NCBI GenBank assembly: GCA_009746045.1
Contig: RPFO01000059.1
Location: 124,001-188,000 of the forward strand
DNA: 64,000 nucleotides
Direction of reading: 5' to 3'
Origin: Mesostigma viride
Taxonomy: Eukaryota; Streptophyta; Mesostigmatophyceae; Mesostigmatales; Mesostigmataceae
The translations under genes were made by a program, and so were the position numbers. Shown here piece by piece: positions 55,147-64,000 of this stretch (position 1 is its first letter; every line of letters starts with the position of its first letter). Under the pieces are notes generated by a model that worked only from the letters and a program-made list of their open reading frames with translations, had not been told where the DNA came from and did not search any database.

Positions 55147-56238
55147 AATTCTGGCGTTGGATCCGGTTGCCAGTTTTACAACTAACTACATCACCACTGT
55201 AGACTCCCGAGTGATCAGTGACGGAGTCTGCTGTTTTCAGTGCGTAGTCTGGATGTCCCTCGTCCTGGTGTGATGACGATCCTCATCAACAATTGAGTCT
55301 CACGAATCGCCCTGGAGTCAGCAGTTTGCAGGTTTACCCTGCAAGGTCGTGGTCATCCCGGTGGTGGTCTGGTGCCTGGTGGACAAATGATTAATGAATA
55401 GATATCTGGGTAACCATTGAGCCAAATTTTAGCATGCTACGGCGTGATAATCAGAGATAATCAGCGGTACCCGCTGGCATGGCAGTGGGAAACTTTTTAT
55501 GTAGTCTGTGAACCAGGTGTGAACCAACAATGACTTCTAAAGGTAAACGCGCCGCTTTGGGCGTCATGGCAAGCATTGCCTCCAGCTAGACGCCGGCCGC
55601 CGCGATCTCGTTGTTGGCAGCCACGTGCAAGGAATTTGCATTCAGGGTTCATATGCATTAGGCGGTAAGCATATTGGTCGGTGGTGGTGCCGCCGTTGGT
55701 GGTTGTCGTTGTGATGGGTGGTTGTCGAGGCGCAGCTAGGCATACCTTGTGTATTAGGCTGCGGTGGGCTGGTCCAGGACGGCGGGAAAAGCAGCCCCGA
55801 CGTTCACCGCCATCACCGTCCCGCAGCAACAAAGCCGATCGACATGCAGGCCATTTATACCCTAGTGCACCTTATAAATATTGTACATGTACATATGCAT
55901 ACATATTCATGAATTTTTTTACGGCAGAAATACTCTGTTATCCAGCTCGATTCCTGGCAATAGCCTGTACTAACGCGTATATTATCAGCAAGCTGCCGTC
56001 ACGCAATATTGGATAATAACAGTACATCATTAACATTAAAGGAGACTAATTGCTTGTGCATGCATGCCCAGCTGCCCACTATAAGCTGCGTAGTTGGATA
56101 GTGATGTTTGAGCCGCTATTGATAAATTATCACGTGGTCCGCTGCCGGCAACGCGCATGCCTGCAATTCCACCTCTTGTATCCGTAATGTTACAGTTGGC
56201 ACGCTCATAAACAACTCCTTGTCCTGCAAGCTCGCGAA
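55147..56238. promoter_or_regulatory. Upstream region of the plus-strand SAP-ParA gene
   Basis: No supported gene. AT-rich stretches with ATTCATGAATTTTTT (55905-55919) and TACATGTACATATGCATACA (55883-55902) precede the start at 56239. It presumably includes the plus-strand promoter, but no element was identified with confidence. Confidence 0.3.
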
Positions 56239-59200
56239 ATGGCCGCCACCGCGGAGGACGCCGGGCCTTTGAACCTGAGCAGCTCTTTGAAAGCCAAGGA
56301 GAAGGAGCTGCAGCGCCTGGCCATTCCCTCGGCATGGTCCATCCTGGACGTGTTGACGATATTACAACTCAAGAAACGATGCAGGGACCTCCATGTTTAC
56401 GTCAAGTCCGCAGCCAACAAGCCAGAGCTCATCGAAGCCCTGCTGAGGCAGGCCACCGAGTTGGACACTGTATGGCGCACGGTGTTCTCTGGCGTCAAGT
56501 GCTGGGAAGCGAAGAATCTGGTGGGGTACTGTGAGCGGCTGGATCTTCCAACGACAGGCGGCGAGGCTGACCTGCAGCGCAGGCTACTGGAATATGACAA
56601 GACTTACATCAGTAACATGCTGGAGCTCAAGGCCTTGGGTTTGTCCGGCGGAGTCAACCACCCACGTATGTAATGCCATGATCCCATGCTATAATGAGCG
56701 CAAAAGAGTAGTGGATAAAACAGTGGGCCTTGCCTAGCTTGTGAAAGTCATTGATTTTCCTGCTGAGCTTCTACAATCGAGCGCTGGGTATGCAAGTGAA
56801 AAATCTCTGTGTATGCATCTTTCCCTTTCTCAGGTAGATTAAGGCAGAAAAGTTTTTTTTAATTAATTTTATCGACCTAACCGCTTTTGCCCACCATTAA
56901 GGATTTTTTTTGTGAACATGCTACGTCCTGTTGTTAAAACTGCCACTGATTGATCTTGTCCTCAAAGTTGTTAGCTAGATAATGCTGATGTGATGTGCTG
57001 CATCATAGTGCACCGTAGCCGCCTGTAGAAGAGTCTATGGTAATTTGCAGCGACACATTAATTTTGCTGCTGTCTGCCTGGCATGACCAACCCACTTGAC
57101 AACCAATGGTGACACAGGCAACATGGCGGTGGAGCGCAGGCGAATGGTGGCCGCAATGCTCCTGCTGCTCATGAAAAATGCCGCGGACAATGACGCCAGG
57201 GATGTGAAAAAGGCTCCCGGGATGAGCGCCGCTCCGCTGCACGCATTCAAGGAGGCGGTGGCCGGTGTGGTGGCCCATGCGCTGCAGTTCCACGAGCTGT
57301 GGGATGAGCTCATCAATGTGGAAGGGTCTCCCCTCCTGGACATCACCCGCGCGTGGCTGGATTGTGTGGGGTCTAGGCCCGCAGATGCTGCGCCGCCAGC
57401 CGCACGGGATGCAAGTCTTAAGCCGCTGGAACTGGTGGCCATCCCTCTCCTGTACTTGGCGATCGAGGCGCACACGTTTGACACATTCCGCCAGCTGCCA
57501 GGTGTGCCCAGGCTGCTCGCTTGGGGCCTCCTTCGCTTCCTGGCGTCCGGCGAGGTAAGTATTGGTACATGCAGGGGTTGTGCTTCCGTTCTGTGGTTTA
57601 GATGTGTCAATGTCTTCACTAGTCTAATCACTGTTAGGCGCAGGGTTTTGCAGCCTTTTACGCGTGTTAGTATATTAAGTGTTATGCGGCTGATATCAAT
57701 TGATTTCTTAAAAATGTGCTCCCGTTGGGGAGTCACGGAGCATTAGAGTGCTTGTAATCCCTGAGTGCGCACATTGGGCAGGGGGGCAGAGACCGCCCCC
57801 TTCCCTCATGCCACAGGCATGCCAGAGGGTGCACAATCGGACCCGTCGAAACGATCCGGCATCCCCTGTGGATACAATATGACCCGTGTGAGCATTGCAT
57901 TACTACTATATTGACGCGAGCAAACAGGCAGTGCTAGGCGGTACACATGGCTAGGCTGGCGGATATCTGTTGGCTACTGGTTAGGCCATAGGCATGGCTA
58001 CAATCTACCCTGCATTGGCGTTGCACATGGTATGGCTAGGAGTGTCCAGGTTGCATCACCCAAACACGGGTGTGACTGCATTATTATGGCTAGTCTAGCC
58101 CGTGGGGGCCTTCCACAGCTGGTTGTCGACTATCAAGTCCCCGCCCCTCCAGAACACCTATTCTGGGCTTCTTGGGGTCTTGCTTGTGGCGGAGGTGCCG
58201 CTGATATGGTGTTTGCTCTCGATAGTCTATCGTTCGCACGGCATTGGGGAGGGCATTGGGTATGGGATTGGGTATGGGGTTGGGTACGGCATTGGGTAGG
58301 GCACTGTGTATGGCATTGGGTAGGGCATTGGATAGGGCATTGGGTAGGGCACTGGGTAGGGCACTGGGTAGGGCATTGGGGAGGGCATTGGGGAGGGCAT
58401 TGGGGAGGGCATTAGGGCGGGCATTGGGTGCAGAATTGGGCAGAGCGTAGGGTAAAGCATTGGGTACGACTACGGCAGGATAATGGGCAGGATAATGGGC
58501 AGGTTTATGAAAGGATGCTGTGTGCCATTTGCTGCCCATTCTCCATGGTTCAGAGCAGTAAGGCTTCCCTTGGCAGTCGCCACGTTCACTTACCGATGTC
58601 TCGTACCGGTATCTACATTTAGCAAGCATCTCTGACCGGGTGGTCCTTTGCCATCATTTCCTCAGCAAATGTGTTATATCCCATTATCTGTGGGCCCATC
58701 CCTGTGAGTGTGTATCAATCACGCTTTTGCAGGGGCATGAGGGCATAAAGAACCTGATCCTGTCGCTGCCCCGTGATGACCTGGCGCGCGTCAAGGACAG
58801 CCTGGAGAAGATCGCCCTGGGCGAAAGGACGGACAGAGGATTGCTGTTCAAAGACAGCCGGAATGCTGAGAAAGTGGAGAAATTGGAGGTGGCTCTCGCT
58901 GAGCTGGTGACATCCATGAACCAGGCGCTGATTCAGCCCGCAGGTGAGCTGGGGGATTAGGGAAACGCATGCAGACATGGTACATCAATCACCAGTCAGT
59001 AAGTGAGCGTACGATTAGCAAGACAGAAGCATGGCACAAAATTGAACGGCATGTTCTCACTTTTGCCTGGAGGCAGCCTTAACAGCGCTAAGACGTTTGG
59101 GGGAAGAATGCTCGAGTCAAATACTGCCCGCAATTTTACGCTTGTGCTACATGATTGCTTCCTGACTGGGTATCCCAGTTGGTTGAATTGGGGGAAAAGA

Positions 59201-62200
59201 GTTCGAGTCCACCAAAAGTAGGCAAGAAGGTAAGTAAGGAAATTCCCCGTATGCAAAGGGTCACCTCATGCGCGTGAGCATGGCCTATTTCTTTGGTTTC
59301 TTGTGTTTACCGTCACGGTAGCTATTTGCATGTGCCAAATAGGTCACTGCAGTGTTAGCAATCGGCACTGGCACGTATGTTTTGGTTAAACTTGCCAGTC
59401 AGACACGTCTTAGATCCATCTATGTTGTTTGTTTGTTCTTATGCTGGCAGAGTCCTATATAATGTTGCATAAATCCACATTTCCAGATATGGTTGGTTTC
59501 TTTTACCCGCAATGCACCTGTCTTATACCGTGGGCAAATGCTAAATGTTCACACTGGAATGTGCAACAATTTGCTTTTTGTGGATGGTGGGGTGCTAACA
59601 GTAGCTCGGACATCTGTTGCCTTTCTACAAGAGCCCTGCAAACGACGACATTCAGGACATCATGGTCTCTATCTCGTTGTCTAAGGCTGGTATCGGCATT
59701 TCCCTATTCTTATCTCTACATCCTATTCCCGCTCTTCATGGTTTTTTATCTGCCTTTACCAATCAAATGGTTCATGAAGTCAGCTTTTATTGGGGCATTC
59801 GGTGCTGTCTTGGCAGCAGAGAGGAAGCAGTACATGCTGGCAATATATAGCAGCATACTGTATTCCCTATGTATGTACATGGACCATGACCATTCACTGA
59901 CTACCTGGCATGGCTTCTACGTTTATGTATGCTCTACCTTCTGCTGCACTGCTCATCCTCAGGGGAGGCGAGCAAAAGCACCGCCATGACCATCTCTTTG
60001 CCGGCCTGGTTTTCTACGATGCCCGAAAAGTTCTTCTCAACGGACGCTCCCCTGGCATGGACAGCCCTGCGCTACCTGACGCTGGACCAACTGAATATAC
60101 TGGCAGCGGCAAAGGGCATTCGAGGCCTGTCTAGGAGAAAGAAGCCCGAAGTGGCCCAGACTCTCCTGGTGAAAGAGGCGGTGAAGGTCCCGGAGGTGTG
60201 GGAGGCGCTACCACAGACCTTGCGTTCGCAGGAGAAGCTATCTGGGTACTGCACCTGGCACGGCCTGGATGGGAAGGGGAGCGAGGCCGAGCTGATGAAG
60301 CGGCTGGTGGATCTGGAGACGGAGAGCTTCAGGAAGCTGAGCCTGCTGCTGGAGTTCAAAACGAAGAGGCCAGGTAATGTGCATTTAAGCTTCATGGGCA
60401 CATTGCAAAGCCTGCCCATATGCAAATTATGGTTGAGATGCATGGGTTTGTGCAGCATGATTTGAGCAGGAGAGCTTAATCCTTTACGAGCAGAGGGCCA
60501 TGGCTGGGCAGGACGTTGAATATGCTCGCCTGGAATGGCAGGATGGAAGGCTGGAGGTACGCAATTCGGTTAAGGGGATGCCAGCTGCCATGCTAAAAGC
60601 CTGGTGTGCTGTCTTCTTGTGCTGCTGAGATGTGGGAACTATTTTGGAAAAGCGACCATCAGCAGGGTGGACTGTGCTGGTGCTGCGTGGCAATCAATAG
60701 CCTGTGCAGTTGTTTGCGAAATTGGTAAACTGCTTCTGTTTTGTATGAATGGAATGTCCTGGCTTACCGTCTGGCCTCCATGCCCTAGTTCATGGAGCTT
60801 GCCATACCCCTTGTAATCAAGCTGCTGTGCAAATGCTTATTCACAAACCAAGCAGCAGGCTCTGCTCAGCCTAAAATCTTGGGGACATGTGCCCTGTGGA
60901 TGCGAATGTTTGGGCAGGACAGCGACATACCCATGGCTCTAATCCCTACGCTCCCAGTGAGGATGGGTCCTGCCACGACCACGCAGGCACGCAAGACTCC
61001 CATCTGGCAGCACATGGATCTGTCCTTTTTGCTAGGCTCTGTTTGTTAGGCTATCACTTGACACCATTAGCGGATGAGAAGCCACTACGTATCCGTGGCC
61101 CCTTGGGTGGGTGACTTTTTCATTATATTTGTGCCTGCAGACCAGGCGCCCAAGAAGGAGGAGATCGCGCATCTGGTCCTGTCCCTCCTGCAAGCGGCAT
61201 TTGACACCGACCAGAAGTGTGCCACGGGTGACATGCACGCCTCCAAGTCCCACACGGTTAAATTCTATGGGCTGACAGATCTCCTCGCCTTGCCTGGCTT
61301 GGCGCAGCACTATGCGGCCGACAAGAAGTTTGAGCCAGTGCTGGTTTGCTGGATGCAGCTGACCCTGGGCGAAGGGGATGGAGATCTGGAGATGGTCCGG
61401 TTCCTGCTAGCACGGCTCGCCAAGGACGACAAGCCCCTGCGTGCCCGGCTGGAGCGGTTCCTTGTCTTCTGCCAGCTGATGGCGCTGGAGGAGGGGTTCG
61501 AGGTATGCTAGCATAATGCACAAGCCAGCTGCCGACATCCCTCAGTGCTACTTGACAGTTTATTGCGTTGTGTGACTCCCATGTTGCCATGGCAATCGAC
61601 ATCTATATTAAGTTGCCCTCAGCAACTGTGCCGCTTCACCCCCATCTCCTCCCCAACATATTCGACTACGGCTTCGCAAGGCAAGCCCTGGATTATGCTG
61701 TCAGCCAATCATGTTTAATGTGCCTGGGCTGCCGCTGCCAGCCTTCATCTGGTTGCCAGCAGCTGCCAGCCTGCAGACTAATCGCCAGCGCCTGACAAAA
61801 CCTGGGCGTTTGCTGCCCTTTGCCACATTATACCGGCGATGGTATTTAGGTCCCCATTGCTGGGCCATAAAAACGGACCAGCGTGCCCACCCGTTGACAC
61901 TTGCACCAAGGAATAAGTTGAACACCAAGGTTTAATAGCCTGCAAGTTGCATGCCGAGCCACTTCGCTCTCTTCATTAGCTTCGGTGGTCAAGTTGGATG
62001 TATGGGATGTATGGGAGCTTCTCGTTTGGCCCACTGGTTGCTTGTTAATTTTTGATACTTGAACAGGTTTCACATTATAGAGTACTTAACCAGGAAAGGG
62101 AAGTCATTTAATGCTCATGTTTACCGGTCTTGGTTCTCATGGCTCTTAGAAACAACCGAAGGGAGTGTGCTTTCAGTGCCAGCTTGATACCATGTGCGTG

Positions 62201-63191
62201 GTGTCTACAACGCCTCATGTTATGAAGGTCAAGAAGAATGGCTGAAATTGGCAACCTTAGCCATCATACTCTGGCTGCTATAACTCGCCAGACTTTTCTG
62301 CAAAGAACTCCTTTCTTGGGATCATCTCCTTGCACCTGCCCTGAGGCCATACGTTCCCAACCCCCCACCGCATGGTGATTGCATTGGGCATCACGGCTTG
62401 TCTTCATTCCTCGTAATTATGGAACTGTTCTCGCATGATGGCTGCAGGGCAACAATGCCGACATCCCCAAGGCGCTGGGCAAGTACCAGATGTACGCGTC
62501 CGAGGACGTTGCCATGCTAAAGGAGGTGCTGAGCGAGAGCACAGCCTCCACGGACATCAGCCAGGTTTTGGACCGCATCGAGCACAAGGTGCTGGACTGC
62601 CTCATCAAGGCACGCGAGTCTAAGGTGAGGATGATGTCCATGGATGGGCTCATGGGTTGCGGGACAGTGCACGGTTTGGGCCTGTGCAGGCAGGCATGGC
62701 TGCTAGTGACGTAACAGAGCCAATGTCCCGGGCAATTTGAGCCTGCGCATACCTCTATATACATGGGTCTTTCCAAGAGGGTGTGGCATACTGATGTGAC
62801 GGTTCCTCCCTGGATGGAAATCTACTTGCATAGTGCTGCACATTGTCTGCATAACACCTACAGTTTCTTGCTAATGCCAAAGATGCCAATTTGTGGGGTC
62901 TGCCTGCGTGTTGGCCCCCTTGTTCACATGCACGTAGAATGCCCAGACAGCGAAGAGGAAACCCGGACAAGAGCCCGAGAACACGGGAAAAGTTCCAGCA
63001 AAGAAAGTGCTGAAGAGGGAAGAGGCCAGCTCCCAGGATATTCAACCCAAGGTGAAGGCTGCTGCTGGCCAGCCAGCTGTAGGGAAAGCTCCGGCAAAGA
63101 AGAGCGCCGAAAACGCGTACCTGCACAAGGAGCCTCTTGTGGAAGTCCAAGAGCCGTACCCAATCCTGCTTGGCTGCTACAACTTCAAGGG
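56239..63191 (+). CDS. SAP-domain/ParA-type ATPase paralogue, N-terminal 757 codons (partial)
   Basis: Exons: 56239-56665, 57118-57554, 58733-58943, 59963-60373, 61141-61502, 62448-62624, 62947-63191. All introns are GT-AG and all phases match the minus-strand paralogue. Residues 1-142 have two SAP-like motifs ([40 protein letters not shown]). Residues 143-358 are helical. Residues 359-495 have two more SAP-like motifs ([40 protein letters not shown]). Residues 496-675 are helical, and 676-757 form the Lys-rich linker ending [13 protein letters not shown], the start of Walker A. The Pro/Gln exon of the paralogue is absent here: exon 3 joins exon 4 directly in phase. The remaining ATPase exons are not in the window. 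After 63191 the intron resembles that of the paralogue until about 63460, where LINE sequence begins. No stop or frameshift was seen, so the gene may be functional if it resumes beyond 64000. Confidence 0.82.
57714..58220 (-). mobile_element. 5'-truncated LINE fragment in an intron of the plus-strand SAP-ParA gene
   Basis: On the minus strand it reads from an ORF1 C-terminal remnant (AGAATAGGTGTTCTGGAGGG near 58156) through a 3' UTR to CTCCCCAACGGGAGCACA at 57714. It is closely similar to 26945-27390. It lies wholly inside the intron 57555-58732, in antisense orientation to the gene. Confidence 0.7.
58232..58480. repeat. GGGCATTGGGTA minisatellite in an intron
   Basis: About 20 copies of a 10-12 bp unit (GGGCATTGGGTA, GGGCACTGGGTA, GAGGGCATTGGG) lie next to the intronic LINE fragment. 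The open frames across it (Gly/Trp/His or Pro/Asn/Ala repeats) are artefacts. Confidence 0.8.
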
Positions 63192-63465
63192 GTGAGTGTG
63201 TTGGCATTGCTGCACCGCCTTGCACACCGGGTCACTGGGGTACTTGTAAGGACACCGGGTACTTGTAATGATAGCTGCACACCGGCGGTGTGCCCTCATT
63301 GTGCGTGCAGGTGCTGCCATCAGCATGGCCGGCCATATGACCCAAGCCCATCCGTTTATTTGTTGGCGTCAGGCCCTTGGAGCATGTATCGTCTTAGCCA
63401 CCAAGTAAGCCCATATTGCCATGCAATCTCAGGTCGCGAACAGGATCATGACCAAGCATAAAGTA
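63192..63465 (+). other. Intron of the plus-strand SAP-ParA gene, conserved with the paralogue
   Basis: Words such as GCGGTGTGCCCTCATTGT, ATCAGCATGGC and CAGGCCCTTGGAGCATG here have close counterparts in the minus-strand paralogue's intron below 43873 (GCGGTGTGCCCTCATTGT, ATCAGCATGGC, CAGGTCCTTGTAGCATG). This shows that duplication included intronic DNA. The similarity stops at about 63460. Confidence 0.6.
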
Positions 63466-63469
63466 GCCT

Positions 63470-64000
63470 ACTGTAGTTCATGACGAGCCACGAGCCACGA
63501 CGTAGCCATGGCTGACGCCGGAGCTCATAACTTCCATATTTGGGCTCCAAAGTCGGCCATGAATATCACAATCGCTTCGTCTTTCTAAGATGCACACGCT
63601 GATATATTTTCCCGAAGCTAAAACGCAATATCATGACAAGCAAACGCTCCTCTACGAACGCAGCCTGGCGGCTGCGCTATAAGCCCCGAAAATACGTCTG
63701 CAGCTCCGGCTGCAGCTTCGCCCTCAGGCTCGGAATGCAGCGTTGACACTAGTCGAGCAAGGTTGGTCGCCCAGATCCCTCCCGGGCTTGCCTTGCTCTC
63801 GGCATCGCCTGAGCCCAAGCGCAGTCGCCCTGGCGAACCTAGCTCGTCCGAGCGCAACATTCACGTCGACAGGTTATTTTCCACCTTTGACGTCGACTGG
63901 CGCGGCTATTTTCAACAGCACCCCATCAAGATACTGGAGCTCGTGTTTTATGGGTCGCACGCCTCGCTCCTTGCCCTGTGCCAGCAGCTGGAAGCCAACT
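63470..64000 (+). mobile_element. LINE-like element 4, 5' part, inserted in the SAP-ParA intron (runs off window)
   Basis: The leader CGTAGCCATGGCTGACGCCG, then GAGCTCATAACTTCC, GCTTCGTCTTTCTAAGATGC and GCTAAAACGCAATAT matches the leader of element 2. The ORF1 start at 63633 reads MTSKRSSTNAAWRLRYK. Compared with element 2 it has a 1-bp loss after the sixth codon and later stops. Downstream, the frame EPKRSRPGEPSSSERN, then FDVDWRGYFQQHPIKILELV and FYGSHASLLALCQQLEAN, still aligns with DPKRTRPADD, YDWATISPTDAMRCIFFGDY and ASLYDLCLHFHS of element 2. It is a decayed ORF1. Confidence 0.7.

Noticed and set aside
58032-58629. Gly/Trp/His and Pro/Asn/Ala repeat frames
   Set aside because: They cover a GGGCATTGGGTA minisatellite inside an intron of the SAP-ParA gene.

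Overview
This window is nuclear DNA from an intron-rich eukaryote. Multi-exon genes have GT-AG introns that fit together in phase, ORF density is low, and non-LTR, hAT-like, CACTA-like, TTAA-flanked and LTR-like mobile elements are abundant, with long microsatellites. No bacterial operon structure is present. A protist or microalga is plausible, but nothing here fixes the species.

Layout. (1) Positions 1-9026, minus strand: the 5' half of a neuropathy-target-esterase (NTE/PNPLA6-7)-type gene. It encodes an N-terminal membrane anchor and three cyclic-nucleotide-binding-like domains over about 11 exons. The patatin catalytic domain would lie beyond the left edge. (2) 9.0-12.1 kb: sparse, with a small membrane-protein ORF and a possible secreted-protein exon set. 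(3) 12144-14249, plus strand: an intact 701-codon F-box-like/leucine-rich-repeat gene. (4) 14.8-40.2 kb: an accessory region made almost wholly of nested mobile elements. A TTAA-flanked inverted-repeat element (14816-17325) is followed by a hAT-like element with a perfect 8-bp target duplication (17482-31414). That element contains a CACTA-like element (18415-30899), which in turn contains two LINE-like ORF1 elements, several 5'-truncated LINE tails, three different satellites and large GGGA/GGAT tracts. To the right lie another LINE ORF1 fragment carrying a small LINE insertion with an 11-bp target duplication, a broken hAT transposase gene interrupted by two LTR-like units, and a decayed LINE with recognisable reverse-transcriptase remnants ending in a 757-bp CATC tract.

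(5) 40.6-63.2 kb: the most interesting part. Two paralogous genes stand head to head, 2.5 kb apart. The minus-strand copy (53710 to 40590) assembles from ten exons into an uninterrupted 1274-codon frame. It has two SAP-like DNA-binding motifs, a helical region, two more SAP-like motifs, another helical domain, a lysine/alanine-rich linker and a complete ParA/MinD-type ATPase (KGGVGKTT, DxDxQ and CDFGPS motifs) with a C-terminal extension. The plus-strand copy (from 56239) keeps the same domain order and splice phases up to the exon that ends just inside the Walker A motif. Its next intron then holds the 5' end of a LINE that runs off the window. I do not know a named family with this SAP-SAP-SAP-SAP-ParA arrangement. 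A DNA-binding or DNA-partitioning role is inference only.

The LINE-like elements share a 5' leader, an L1-ORF1-like protein and TTAATTAA or microsatellite tails. Two of them appear to carry ORF1 alone, like half-LINEs.
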